From: Desulfovibrio aminophilus
Lineage (GTDB): Bacteria; Desulfobacterota; Desulfovibrionia; Desulfovibrionales; Desulfovibrionaceae
DNA: 64,000 nt
Direction: 5' to 3'
Assembly (NCBI RefSeq): GCF_023660105.1
Contig: NZ_JAMHGA010000012.1
Location: 248,001 to 312,000, forward strand
Positions within the stretch are counted from its first letter, which is position 1. Each line of letters begins with the position of its first letter. Under the pieces are notes generated by a model, which worked only from the letters and a program-made list of their open reading frames with translations, was not told where the DNA came from and did not search any database. The translations under genes and the position numbers were made by a program. Shown here in pieces: positions 28,541 to 37,455 of this stretch.

Positions 28541-29733
28541 CAGGAACACTCCTTGAGGGCGGACAGGCCGGGCAATTCCTTGCCTTCCAAGAACTCCAGG
28601 AAGGAACCGCCGCCGGTGGAGATGAAGCTGAACTTGTCCACCAGACCGGCGGCGTGGATCATGGCGTCGGTGTCGCCGCCGCCCACGATGGTCACGGCCC
28701 CGGCGTTGGCGGCCATGGCCCGGCAGATGCCCAGCGAACCCGCGGCGAAGGCCGGATTCTCGAACAGGCCCATGGGGCCGTTCCAGACCACGGTACGGGC
28801 CGAGGCGATGACCTTGGTGAAGGCCTCCACGCTGCGCGGGCCGATGTCCAGGACCATCGCGCCGTCCGGGATGGCGTCCACGCCGGTCGTGCCCGAGGCC
28901 GCCGCGTCCTTGGGCGACGCGCCCAGGACCACGTCCTCGGGCAGGTGCAGCCGGGTGCCCTTGCCCGCGGCCTCGGCCAGCACGGCCTTGGCCTCCTCCA
29001 CGAGGTCCGGCTCGGCCAGGGACGCGCCGATGCCGTGCCCCTGGGCCAGGAAGAAGGTGTTGGCCATGGCCCCGCCGATGATCAGATCGTCCACCTTGCC
29101 CAGGAGATTCTTCAGAATGCCCAGCTTGGTGGAGACCTTGGCGCCCCCCGAAATGGCCACGAACGGCCGCTCCGGCGCGGCCAGCCGCTCGCCTAGGAAC
29201 TGCCATTCCTTTTTCATCAGGAACCCGGCGCAGCACAGGGCGGCGGCGCGGGGCGCGTCCACCACCGAGGCGTTGGGCCGGTGCACCACGCCGAAACCCT
29301 CGCCCACGTAAACGTCCGCCAGCCCGGCCAGCCGCTTGCCGAAGTCTCCCCGGGCCTCGGGGGTCTTGCCGGTCTCCTCGGCGTGGAAGCGCAGGTTCTC
29401 CAGCATGAGCACCTGGCCGGGAGCCAGCTCGCGGGCCATCTTCTCGACCTCGGGCCCCACGCAGTCCGGGGCCAGGCGCACCTCGCGGCCCAGGAGCTTG
29501 GCCAGATGCGCGGCCACGGGAGCCAGGCTGAGCTTGGGGTCCACGCCCTTGGGCTTGCCCAGGTGGGCGCAGAGGATCAGGGCTCCGCCCTGCTCCAGGA
29601 CGCGGCGCAGGGTCGGCAGGCTCTGGCGGATGCGGTTGTCGTCGGTGATGACGCCGTTTTCAAGGGGAACGTTGAAGTCCACCCGGACCAACACTTTTCT
29701 GCCCTTCAGATCGATCTGGTCGATATAGCGCAT
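28540..29733 (-). CDS. pgk: Phosphoglycerate kinase Pgk
   Basis: Pgk carries out substrate-level phosphorylation of ADP from 1,3-bisphosphoglycerate. The 397-residue protein has VLVRVDFNVPLENG, the HLGKPKG and SVVDAPRAA elements, the hinge and the nucleotide site with GGGDTDAMIHAAG and STGGGSFLEFLEG. AAGGAG precedes the start at 29733. It is the first gene of the pgk-tpiA-secG-tRNA-Leu unit. Confidence 0.97.
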   Translation of the reverse strand: MRYIDQIDLKGRKVLVRVDFNVPLENGVITDDNRIRQSLPTLRRVLEQGGALILCAHLGKPKGVDPKLSLAPVAAHLAKLLGREVRLAPDCVGPEVEKMARELAPGQVLMLENLRFHAEETGKTPEARGDFGKRLAGLADVYVGEGFGVVHRPNASVVDAPRAAALCCAGFLMKKEWQFLGERLAAPERPFVAISGGAKVSTKLGILKNLLGKVDDLIIGGAMANTFFLAQGHGIGASLAEPDLVEEAKAVLAEAAGKGTRLHLPEDVVLGASPKDAAASGTTGVDAIPDGAMVLDIGPRSVEAFTKVIASARTVVWNGPMGLFENPAFAAGSLGICRAMAANAGAVTIVGGGDTDAMIHAAGLVDKFSFISTGGGSFLEFLEGKELPGLSALKECS

Positions 29734-29757
29734 GGCTTCACTCCTTGGCCGGTCGGT

Positions 29758-30243
29758 TCAGGGGATGTCACAACGAAACAGCAAGGCGTCTTCAAGGGTG
29801 TCGGGATAATACCGCTTGCGCACCCCGATCTGTTTAAATCCGAATTTGCGATAGAGGTCAATGGCCGGAAGATTGGACTCCTTGACGTCCAGGAAGCCCT
29901 CCCGGGCCCCGGCTTGGCGGCAGTGCCGCAGGGCCGCGTCCAGGAGCCCCGCGCCCAGGCCCTGGCGGCGGAACTCCGGGTGCACGGCCAGGTTCATGAC
30001 CTCCATCTCCTCCGCGATCACCGAGTAGGCGATATAGCCGACTATCCGATCCCCCCGGCGCATGCCCAGGATATGGAACGCGCCGCGCTCCAGGCCCAGG
30101 CGGAACTGCTCCTCGGTCCAGTGGTAGGCGAAGCAGAGGGACTCCAACTCCATGACCGCGCGGATGTCGTCCGGGCCCAGCACCTCGGCCCCGCTCCCGG
30201 GCGTCTCCTCGGTCCGGGCTGGAAATCGCTTCGGCTCCGTCAT
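29758..30243 (-). CDS. rimI: Ribosomal protein S18-alanine N-acetyltransferase RimI (GNAT)
   Basis: A GNAT-fold acetyltransferase with the acetyl-CoA loop RRQGLGAGLL and the NLPAIDLYRKFGF segment typical of RimI. Its target in E. coli is the N-terminal alanine of ribosomal protein S18. The frame from the ATG at 30243 gives 161 residues with about 25 extra at the N-terminus. A GTG at 30183 with GGGAG upstream would remove them and gives a better family match. The ATG at 30243 lies only 12 bases from the divergent Nudix gene. It precedes pgk. Confidence 0.85.
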   Translation of the reverse strand: MTEPKRFPARTEETPGSGAEVLGPDDIRAVMELESLCFAYHWTEEQFRLGLERGAFHILGMRRGDRIVGYIAYSVIAEEMEVMNLAVHPEFRRQGLGAGLLDAALRHCRQAGAREGFLDVKESNLPAIDLYRKFGFKQIGVRKRYYPDTLEDALLFRCDIP

Positions 30244-30255
30244 ACACTGCGCTCC

Positions 30256-30798
30256 ATGCCGATCCTGAATCAGCGCTCCGCATCCGGCCCGCCGCTGGTG
30301 GAGGCCGTGGACAAGGAGAACCGCCCGCTGCTCGTGCTGCCCCTGCCCGAGGTGCACCGCCAGTTTCTCAACCACCGCTCCGTGGCCGTGCTGGTCTACG
30401 ACCAGGACAACCGCCTCTTCCTGCAAAAACGCGGGGTTCGACGCACACTCTACCCGGGCCGCTGGGATGTGTCCACCAGTGGCCACGTGCATGCCGGGGA
30501 ATCCGCCCGGGGAGCGGCCATGCGGCGGCTCTGGACCGACCTGCGCCTGCGGCCGGAGCGCATCCGCCACGTGCGCGACATCCCGGCCAGCCCGGAGACC
30601 GGGCACGAATTCATTACGGTCTTCGCCGTGCCCCGCGCCACGCAGATGGAGCCGAGCCCGGAACGGGTGTCCGGCAGCGTGTTCCACGCCCGCGAGGAGG
30701 TCGCCTGCCTGGTGCGGGAATTCCGGGAACTCCTGGCCCCGGGGCTCATACTGCTTTGGGAGCGCAACATCCCCTTCTCGGCCTGGGATCAGCCCTGA
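30256..30798 (+). CDS. Nudix-fold protein with degenerate Nudix box
   Basis: The 180-residue protein looks like the IPP-isomerase-like/YfcD group of Nudix proteins: RSVAVLVYDQDNRLFLQKRG, then GRWDVSTSGHVHAGES, and an FITVFAV strand. The Nudix box position reads GHVHAGESARGAAMRRLWTD, so the catalytic RE and EE glutamates are replaced by RR and TD. Hydrolase activity is therefore doubtful and a binding role is possible. It is head to head with rimI. Confidence 0.8.
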   Translation: MPILNQRSASGPPLVEAVDKENRPLLVLPLPEVHRQFLNHRSVAVLVYDQDNRLFLQKRGVRRTLYPGRWDVSTSGHVHAGESARGAAMRRLWTDLRLRPERIRHVRDIPASPETGHEFITVFAVPRATQMEPSPERVSGSVFHAREEVACLVREFRELLAPGLILLWERNIPFSAWDQP

Positions 30799-30807
30799 GC
30801 GAAAAAA

Positions 30808-31611
30808 TCAGGATGCGGCGGGTTCCGTGAGCAGGCTGCTCAGGTCCTCATGCAGCAGGCCGTTGCTGGCCAGGATCCTCTCCCCGCCCAGCCGGTACGG
30901 ACGGCGCGCGTCGTAGCCGCTGACCCGGCCGCCCGCCTCTTCCACCAGAAGCACGCCCGCCGCCGTGTCCCAGGCGTTCAGGGCGCACTCGTAGAAGCCG
31001 TCGTAACGGCCGCAGGCCACGTAGGCCAAGTCCAGGGCCGCGGCCCCAGGACGACGCAGGCCCTGCGTGCGGCTCAGCACGCGCCGCAAATGCAGGGCGA
31101 TCTCATCCAGATAGCGGGCGTTGTCGTAAGGAAATCCCGTGGCGATCAGGGAATCCTCCAGCCGGTCCACGGCCGAGACGCGGATGCGCTCGCCGTCGCG
31201 CCATGCTCCTCCGCCCCTGATCGCGGTGTACAGCTCACCCAACACGGGCAGGTTGACCAGGCCCAGGGCCACGTGATCGCCGCGCCAGAGCGCCACGGAC
31301 GTGGCCACGAAGGGCAGGCCGTGGGCGAAGTTGGTGGTGCCGTCCAGGGGGTCGATGATCCAGGTGAGCTCGCCCAGTCCGGCCTTGGATGAGGATTCCT
31401 CGGCCAGGAAGTCCGACCCGGGCAGGATCGCGGCCAGCCGCTCCTTGAGCAGGGCCTCCACGGCCAGGTCGGTGGAGGTGACGAGATCGATGCGCCCCTT
31501 GCGGCGCACCTCGCCCGGATGGCCGAAATTGGCGGTGATGATCGCACCGGCTTCGCGCACGGCCCCGGCCGCCCGGGCCAGGATCGCCTCGGCGGCGAAC
31601 GGAACGCTCAT
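30808..31611 (-). CDS. suhB: Inositol monophosphatase family protein (SuhB-like)
   Basis: A 267-residue Mg-dependent phosphatase. The metal site is seen as EESS (first Glu), then IDPLDGTTNFAHG, and the C-terminal NAWDTAAGVLLVEEAGG. Substrates of this family are inositol-1-phosphate or similar sugar phosphates, and SuhB also assists rRNA transcription antitermination. It overlaps the end of mreB by 4 bases. Confidence 0.92.
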   Translation of the reverse strand: MSVPFAAEAILARAAGAVREAGAIITANFGHPGEVRRKGRIDLVTSTDLAVEALLKERLAAILPGSDFLAEESSSKAGLGELTWIIDPLDGTTNFAHGLPFVATSVALWRGDHVALGLVNLPVLGELYTAIRGGGAWRDGERIRVSAVDRLEDSLIATGFPYDNARYLDEIALHLRRVLSRTQGLRRPGAAALDLAYVACGRYDGFYECALNAWDTAAGVLLVEEAGGRVSGYDARRPYRLGGERILASNGLLHEDLSSLLTEPAAS

Positions 31612-32636
31612 TCCAGCAGCGCCCCTTCGTAGGCCTTGCCCTTCTCCAGGACGCGGCCGGTGCCCCGGGCCACGGTGGTCAGCGGGTCCGAGTCCAGGAC
31701 CGCGTTCAGCCCGGTTTCGCGCTTGATGAGCACGTCCAGGCCGCGCAGGAGCGAACCGCCGCCGGCCAGCAGGAGCCCGCTGTCCGCGATGTCGGCGGCC
31801 AGCTCGGGCGGGGTCTTCTCCAAGGCGTTGCGCACGGCCTGCATGATCGCGTTGAGCGGCTCGCGGATGGCCTCGCGCACATGGGCGTCCGAGGCGATCA
31901 CGGAGCGCGGCGCGCCCTCCACGAGATTCTTGCCCAGGACCTCCATGCTCAGGGGTTCGGGCTGCTCCACGGCGGAGCCGAGGGTGATCTTCACCTGCTC
32001 GGCCATGTTCTCGCCGATCTGCATCTGAAATTCATTCTGGAAATACCGCTGGATGGCCTCATTCATCTCGTCCCCGGCCACGCGGATGGACTCGGCGTGG
32101 GCGATGGCCGAAAGGCTGACCACGGCCACCTCGGAAGTGCCGCCGCCGATGTCCAGGACCATGTTGCCCAGGGGTTGATCAAAGGGCAGGCCCGCGCCGA
32201 TGGCCACGGCCAGGGGCTCCTCGATGAGCCGCACGTCGCGGGCTCCACCGCGCTGACCGGCCTCGATCACGGCCCGCTTCTCCACCGGGGTGATGCCCAG
32301 GGGCACGCAGATGATCAGCCGGGGCCGCAACAGCTTGAGGCCCCGGGAGGCCTTGGCGATGAACGAGGAGATCATCACGCTGGTGGTGTCGAAGTCGGCG
32401 ATCACGCCGTCGCGCATGGGCCGGATGACTTCCACGCGCTCGGGAGTCCGGCCCAGGTAGCGCTTGGCCTCCGCGCCCACGGCGATCACCTCGCCGCTCA
32501 TGCGGTCCTGGGCCACCACCGAGGGCTCGTTGAGCACGATGCCCTCGCCCGGGCAATACAGCAGGGAGTTGGCCGTGCCCAAGTCCATGGCCAGGTTTCT
32601 CCCACCGAGAAAATTCCACAACCGCCTGAAGAACAT
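31608..32636 (-). CDS. mreB: Rod shape-determining protein MreB
   Basis: The bacterial actin that guides side-wall peptidoglycan synthesis under the inner membrane. The 342-residue protein has MDLGTANSLLYCPGEG (phosphate 1), VLDIGGGTSEVAVVSL (phosphate 2) and LLAGGGSLLRGLD (adenosine), and an N-terminal amphipathic start MFFRRLWNFLGG. No mreC/mreD follow; instead suhB is coupled through an ATGA overlap. Family members without mreCD can be paralogues, so a duplicate mreB elsewhere is possible. Confidence 0.93.
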   Translation of the reverse strand: MFFRRLWNFLGGRNLAMDLGTANSLLYCPGEGIVLNEPSVVAQDRMSGEVIAVGAEAKRYLGRTPERVEVIRPMRDGVIADFDTTSVMISSFIAKASRGLKLLRPRLIICVPLGITPVEKRAVIEAGQRGGARDVRLIEEPLAVAIGAGLPFDQPLGNMVLDIGGGTSEVAVVSLSAIAHAESIRVAGDEMNEAIQRYFQNEFQMQIGENMAEQVKITLGSAVEQPEPLSMEVLGKNLVEGAPRSVIASDAHVREAIREPLNAIMQAVRNALEKTPPELAADIADSGLLLAGGGSLLRGLDVLIKRETGLNAVLDSDPLTTVARGTGRVLEKGKAYEGALLE

Positions 32637-32674
32637 TCGACCCTTCCGCTGGATGACGCCCTGATACGGCCCGA

Positions 32675-32884
32675 TCAGCGCCCGGAACGGCGCTGCAGGA
32701 AGAACTCGACGCTCCGATTGTAGGTCTTTTCCTCTTCCGTGGTGAAGTAGCAGGCAGGCAGCTCACCCCGCTGGCGGTGGTAATGGAGACACTCGCAGCA
32801 CAGCCCGTGGCGGTCGCAGGGGTAGGTGCAGTTGCAGTGTGTGGCGTTGATCTTGGCCCGGGGACACTGATCCGTCTTGCGCAT
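32675..32884 (-). CDS. Small cysteine-rich protein (DUF6485-like)
   Basis: A 69-residue protein with eight cysteines in the first 45 residues (C7, C17, C19, C23, C29, C30, C32, C45), suggesting two metal sites or an iron-sulfur cluster. The pattern fits small anaerobe proteins of the DUF6485 type. I start it at the ATG at 32884, the Met just before the cysteine region. It lies 38 bases upstream of mreB, leftward. Confidence 0.75.
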   Translation of the reverse strand: MRKTDQCPRAKINATHCNCTYPCDRHGLCCECLHYHRQRGELPACYFTTEEEKTYNRSVEFFLQRRSGR

Positions 32885-33124
32885 GGGACCACACCTCGCG
32901 ATAGGGGAAATGGCGGTGTTCCTGGAAAACACCGTGGCGGCACTGTATGAGGAACGACCGCATATGTCAATATTTGAAGATCATTGGAAAAATCCAGGCA
33001 GCCCCGGCGGGAATGCCGCCCCGTGGAGGAAAGTCCGCTCACGGCATTGTCATTCCGCCGCGCGCACGCTACAAAAAAGTGAGCGATCATTCCCCGTTGG
33101 CGATTCAAACAAGGAACATGCGGC

Positions 33125-34840
33125 ATGTGGCGGGAAGCCTTCAGCGAACGCACCGACAGCGACTGGGACGCCGTCCTCGCCGCCACGCCGAGCCCGGGCC
33201 TGGAAGAGCTGAAGACCTTCCTAGACTGGACGCACATCAAGCACTGCCTCCTGCGCCCGTTCTTCGAGACCGAGGACTACCCCCTGGTGGAGCCACGCGA
33301 GCTGCTGCCCTCCTTCGAGGTCGACCTCCACGAATACAAGGAGCTGCCGGGATTCAGCATGGTGGCCTTCGACCGCCCGCTGCAATCCTTCCGCGAGGTC
33401 TTCCAGTACGACGTGCTGCACGGCCTGGCCGACTGGCGCACCGAGGACCTTCTGAAGGCTCCCTGCGCTCTGGAGCCCACCCTGCTCAAGGCCAACACCC
33501 AGACCTTCCAGAGCAGGCTATCCAAGCGGCAGCATGAAAGCTTCCTCAAGGAATTCGGCGAGTCGGACATCTGTTCCCTCTCCCTCTACTCCGCGCTCAC
33601 GCCCTTCCTCCTTCAGTTAGAACGGGCCCACGTGCTGGCCCGCAACGCCGAGGGAGGCTACTCCCTCTGCGGCATCTGGGCCTCCTTCCCCTCGGACCTG
33701 GACACCGAGCTCAAGCGCTTCGGGATGAAGATCGGCAAGTTCAGCCACGCCGACAACCTGCGCTACGAATGCAACCGCCTCTTCGTCTACCAGTTCCTCA
33801 TGGAGACCTACGGCTTCCCCATGGCCTCGGAGCGGCGCACCTCGGCCGCGCTCTTCGCCCGCCGCCTGTCCCGCATGGGAGAGGCCTGCCTGGTCCGCGT
33901 CCTGGGCCAGTCCGACCGGACCATCACCACCCTCTTCTCGCCCCGGCCCAACCAGCGCTGGCCCAAAGTGGAGAAGATCGCCCTGGTGGAGGTCCCGGCG
34001 GAACAGAAGGACGCCTTGGAGCTCTTGCGCGACCTGGGGTTCCTGGTGGACGAGAAGCGCCGGGCGGTCATCCTGCGCGTGACCTACAAGCAGCACAAGT
34101 ATGACGCCAAGAACGTGCGCGAGGACCGGGCCCTGTCCGTGCATCGCCAGCAGATCATCCACCCCCGCACCGGCCGCGTCCTGGACCGCCTCAACGTGCT
34201 CAAGGACGCGGGCAGCATGCTGCTCACGCTCAACGACATCGTGCGCGGCGAGTACCACGGCCGCCACACCTACAAGCGCCAGGAAGTGATCACCGAGACC
34301 GGCACCCACGAGCAGCGGCTCAAGGTGCTCCACAGCTGGCTCTCCAAGCACCAGCACCGGCTCATCGAGTACTCCGACGACTTCTTCGCCCGGCTGACCA
34401 AGATTCTGGACATCTATCTCATGGCCCCGGCGAACTTTGAAATTTTCAGCAACCTCGAACAGTTGCACCAGGAAGTCTGGGCCAAGTACAGCGCCGTGCA
34501 GCAGGCCAGGAAGATCAAAATCCTTGAAGACCTGCGGTCGCGGCAGTACAAGGGCAAGGCCGTTTCCTACCGCGACGCGCTGCGCCTCATGTGCGACATC
34601 CTGGGCCAGCTCAAGTTCGAACTCGTCAACTATTTCGACGAACTGGTGGAAAAGGCCCTGGCCATCGGCACGGACGTGCTGAACGACGCCTATCTCCACC
34701 GGACCTATGTGGAGAAGAAGGACGAGGCCCTCACGGACTACGGCCGCGAGGTGAAGAAACTGTACGGGCGACTGGTGGGCCTGCGTGACGAGATCCGCTC
34801 GATCCGCAAGATCCGCCAGGATTCGCGCGACGCGACCTGA
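33125..34840 (+). CDS. Conserved hypothetical protein, 571 aa
   Basis: I do not recognise a family. The protein is soluble, mostly helical, rich in Arg, Lys, Glu and Leu, without signal peptide or membrane segment. A central stretch (about residues 240-320) alternates strands and helices (EKIALVEVPAEQKDALELLR), and the last 170 residues look like long helices or a coiled coil (YGREVKKLYGRLVGLRDEIR). It is followed by gcvT after 29 bases, so the two are probably co-transcribed. The 240 bases upstream hold no other gene. Confidence 0.8.
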   Translation: MWREAFSERTDSDWDAVLAATPSPGLEELKTFLDWTHIKHCLLRPFFETEDYPLVEPRELLPSFEVDLHEYKELPGFSMVAFDRPLQSFREVFQYDVLHGLADWRTEDLLKAPCALEPTLLKANTQTFQSRLSKRQHESFLKEFGESDICSLSLYSALTPFLLQLERAHVLARNAEGGYSLCGIWASFPSDLDTELKRFGMKIGKFSHADNLRYECNRLFVYQFLMETYGFPMASERRTSAALFARRLSRMGEACLVRVLGQSDRTITTLFSPRPNQRWPKVEKIALVEVPAEQKDALELLRDLGFLVDEKRRAVILRVTYKQHKYDAKNVREDRALSVHRQQIIHPRTGRVLDRLNVLKDAGSMLLTLNDIVRGEYHGRHTYKRQEVITETGTHEQRLKVLHSWLSKHQHRLIEYSDDFFARLTKILDIYLMAPANFEIFSNLEQLHQEVWAKYSAVQQARKIKILEDLRSRQYKGKAVSYRDALRLMCDILGQLKFELVNYFDELVEKALAIGTDVLNDAYLHRTYVEKKDEALTDYGREVKKLYGRLVGLRDEIRSIRKIRQDSRDAT

Positions 34841-34869
34841 ACAGCAAGCGAAGAGGAGGATTCATACCC

Positions 34870-35955
34870 GTGGAACAGCTCCGCACCACCCCGCTCACCG
34901 GCCGGCATCACGCCGCCAAGGCCAAGATGGCCCCCTTCGCCGGGTTCGACATGCCCGTGCAGTACGAGGGCATCATGGCCGAGCACGCCCAGACCCGCGC
35001 CAAGGCCTGCGTGTTCGACATCTGCCACATGGGCGAATTCCGCCTGGAAGGCCCCGGCTCCAAGGACGCCCTGAACCGCGTGGTGACCCAGGACCTGGAC
35101 ACCCTGGCCCCGGGCAAGTGCCGCTACGGCTTTCTGCTCAACGACGAGGGCGGCATCCAGGACGACCTCATCGTCTACTGCCTCGGCCCGGACCGCTACA
35201 TGCTCGTGGTCAACGGCGCCTGCGAGGAAAACGATTTCGCCTGGATCAAGGCCCATCTGGGCGACGGCCCGGCCTTCGAGAACATCTCCTCGGCCACGGG
35301 CAAGATCGACCTCCAGGGGCCGGAGTCCCTGGACGTGCTGGAGGCCGTCATCGGCGGCTCCTGGCGCGACCTGAAGTACTTCTCCTTCGTGGAGACCACC
35401 TGGCGCGGCAAGCCGCTCATCGTCAGCCGCACCGGCTACACCGGCGAGCTGGGCTACGAGTTCTACCTCGGCTGGGACCAGACCCCGGAGCTCTGGGAAA
35501 GCCTGCTGGCCGACGCCCGGGTCAAGCCCGGCGGCCTGGGCGCGCGCGACACCCTGCGCCTGGAGCTGGGCTACCCGCTCTACGGCCAGGACCTGGACAC
35601 CGCCCACACCCCGGTGGAGGCCGGCTACGGCGCGTTCCTGACCAAGGCCGGGGACTACGTGGGCAAGGCGGGCCTCGCGCGCGTGCGGGAGCATCTCGTC
35701 CCCCTGCGCATCGACGGCCGCCGCTCGGCGCGCCACAACGACGCCGTGTGCCTGGCCTCGGGCGAGCAGGTCGGCGTGGTCACCAGCGGCTCCTTCGCGC
35801 CCAGCCTGGGCCACTGCATCGCCCTGGCCTACGTGCGCGACGGCGCGGAGAAGAACGAGAACTTCGTGATCAAGGCCGCCCGCGTGGACCTGCCCGCGGT
35901 CCGGGCGGAACTTCCCTTCTACACCCAGGGCACGGCCCGGAAGAAGCTGGGCTGA
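34870..35955 (+). CDS. gcvT: Aminomethyltransferase GcvT (glycine cleavage T protein)
   Basis: GcvT releases ammonia from aminomethyl-lipoyl H protein and passes the methylene group to tetrahydrofolate. The 361-residue protein has AGFDMPVQYEG, FDICHMGEFRLEG and C-terminal GLGARDTLRLELGYPLYGQDLD elements of the folate-binding fold. The start is GTG at 34870, with AGGAGG ten bases upstream. No gcvH or gcvP is in the window, which is unusual, and no glycine riboswitch fits into the 29 bases upstream. Confidence 0.95.
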   Translation: MEQLRTTPLTGRHHAAKAKMAPFAGFDMPVQYEGIMAEHAQTRAKACVFDICHMGEFRLEGPGSKDALNRVVTQDLDTLAPGKCRYGFLLNDEGGIQDDLIVYCLGPDRYMLVVNGACEENDFAWIKAHLGDGPAFENISSATGKIDLQGPESLDVLEAVIGGSWRDLKYFSFVETTWRGKPLIVSRTGYTGELGYEFYLGWDQTPELWESLLADARVKPGGLGARDTLRLELGYPLYGQDLDTAHTPVEAGYGAFLTKAGDYVGKAGLARVREHLVPLRIDGRRSARHNDAVCLASGEQVGVVTSGSFAPSLGHCIALAYVRDGAEKNENFVIKAARVDLPAVRAELPFYTQGTARKKLG

Positions 35956-35974
35956 ACGCCCGCGACGACGTGAC

Positions 35975-36002
35975 AAAAGGGCCGCCCCGGGGCGGCCCTT
36001 TT
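35975..36002. terminator. Bidirectional terminator between gcvT and the acyltransferase gene
   Basis: AAAAGGGCCGCC and its exact complement flank CCGG, with A and T tracts at both ends. It serves the two convergent genes. Confidence 0.9.
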
Positions 36003-36005
36003 GTT

Positions 36006-36650
36006 TCAGCGCGGCGTGATGCCCCGCATGATCCGTCCCAGGCGCTCGGCCTCGCGGTTCAAGGCCGCCTCGTCCATCTCCTCGTCCGGCGCCTGGATGG
36101 GCTCGCCCACGCGGATCTGGCAGCGGGTGAAGGGATAGGGGATCTCGAACTTGTCCCAGGACCGCTGGAACACGACCTTGCGTTCGGGGAAAGCCCGGAT
36201 GGGGAAGATCAGATTGCCGGACAGGCGGGACAGGAGCAGGGCCCCGGGCTTGGGCACGTGGCGCGGCCCCTTTGGCCCGTCCACGGTGAGCACGCCGTGC
36301 CGGTTCTCCTTGCGCATGACCCGGGCCGCCTTGATCAGGGCCTTGACCCCGCCCCGCGTGCTCGACCCCCGCGCCGTGACATGGCCCATGCGCTCCAGCA
36401 TGCGGGCGATGATCTCGCCGTCCTTGCTCTGGCTCACGAGCGTCACCGCAGGCATCTTCATGATGTAGCCGAAGGCGGTCAGGGCGAAGAGCTCGTTGTG
36501 CCAAAGGGCCAGGACGCAGGCCTTGCCCTCCATGCGGCTGGCCGTGATGGGATCCCACTCACCGGCATGGTCGTAGCGGATCGTATGGGCCCAGAGCTTG
36601 TACAACCCGGCGGTCACCGGGGCCAAATCGGCGATGGAAAACGCGGCCAT
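36006..36650 (-). CDS. Lysophospholipid acyltransferase-like protein (DUF374 type)
   Basis: A 214-residue membrane-associated acyltransferase with the catalytic HNELF pattern in VLALWHNELFALTAF and a VDGPKGPRHVPKPGALLLS segment, characteristic of the DUF374 group of the LPLAT superfamily. It may acylate a lipid A precursor or phospholipid. The ATG at 36650 has AGGAGG upstream. The gene is alone, converging on gcvT. Confidence 0.87.
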   Translation of the reverse strand: MAAFSIADLAPVTAGLYKLWAHTIRYDHAGEWDPITASRMEGKACVLALWHNELFALTAFGYIMKMPAVTLVSQSKDGEIIARMLERMGHVTARGSSTRGGVKALIKAARVMRKENRHGVLTVDGPKGPRHVPKPGALLLSRLSGNLIFPIRAFPERKVVFQRSWDKFEIPYPFTRCQIRVGEPIQAPDEEMDEAALNREAERLGRIMRGITPR

Positions 36651-36807
36651 GCTGCCTCCTGCGGCTGGCATACTGGCAGAAGCGTTCCGGCGCAAGCCCC
36701 GGGCATTGATCGAAAAGTGGAATGGGATAGCCTGGAATGGATCGCCCCAAGCGATTTGACCTCGGCCTGTTCCCTGTGCTGCAGTGGGAAAAACCAGGAG
36801 CCGCAAC

Positions 36808-37416
36808 GTGTCCGAGCCCATTCTCGACTGCAAGGGACTGCCCTGCCCCCAGCCCGTGCTCGCCTGCAAGCGCCGCCTTGAGGAATCCGCCCCCCAGGCC
36901 CTGCGCGTCCTCGTGGACAACGAGCCCGCGCGGGAAAACGTCTCCCGCTTCCTGGCCAGCCAGGGATACGCCGTCCAGGCCGAGCCCGTGGCGGGCGGTT
37001 TCGCCGTGGCGGCCCGCCGCGCGACGGACGCCCCGGCCGCAACCCCGGCACCCATGCAGGCCGCTCCGGCCGAGACCGAGGCCCGCGTGACGGTGTTCAT
37101 CACCGCCGACACCATCGGCCGGGGCGACGACGGTCTCGGCGGCCGCCTCATGCTCAACTTCCTGGCCACCCTGCCCGAACTGGGCCATGAGCTCTGGCGC
37201 GTGGTGCTGGTCAACGGCGGGGTGCGGCTGGCGGCCGAGGGCCACGCCTGCCTGGAGAAACTCCAGGCCCTGGAGGCCGCCGGGACCACGATCCTGGTCT
37301 GCGGAACCTGCCTGGAGCACTACGGCCTGCTGGAAAAACGGCGCGCGGGCCAGACCACGAACATGCTCGACGTGGTCACCAGCCTACAGCTTGCCAGCAA
37401 GGTCATTCACGTCTAA
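36808..37416 (+). CDS. yedF: Sulfurtransferase-like selenium metabolism protein YedF
   Basis: The 202-residue protein joins an N-terminal TusA-like domain (ILDCKGLPCPQPVLACKRRL, with the CPxP cysteine) through an Ala/Pro linker to a C-terminal DsrE-like domain (FITADTIGRGDDGLGGRLM, then VCGTCLEHYGL). YedF is linked to selenium handling in organisms that make selenoproteins. The start is the GTG at 36808 with GGAG seven bases before it; a GTG at 36784 is less likely. It is followed by the pseudouridine synthase gene. Confidence 0.93.
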   Translation: MSEPILDCKGLPCPQPVLACKRRLEESAPQALRVLVDNEPARENVSRFLASQGYAVQAEPVAGGFAVAARRATDAPAATPAPMQAAPAETEARVTVFITADTIGRGDDGLGGRLMLNFLATLPELGHELWRVVLVNGGVRLAAEGHACLEKLQALEAAGTTILVCGTCLEHYGLLEKRRAGQTTNMLDVVTSLQLASKVIHV

Positions 37417-37455
37417 CACTGCACCCGTCGCGGCAACCGCCGCGCGGGAGATCGC

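Noticed and set aside
33023-33040. GTGGAGGAAAGTCCGCTC resembles the conserved GAGGAAAGTCCGGGCTC of RNase P RNA
   Set aside because: None of the downstream conserved RNase P regions follow within the 90 bases before the next gene, and the expected length of about 350 bases does not fit. It is taken as chance.
34841-34869. Possible glycine riboswitch before gcvT, or lysine riboswitch before lysA (11772-11798)
   Set aside because: The gaps of 29 and 27 bases are far too short for either aptamer.
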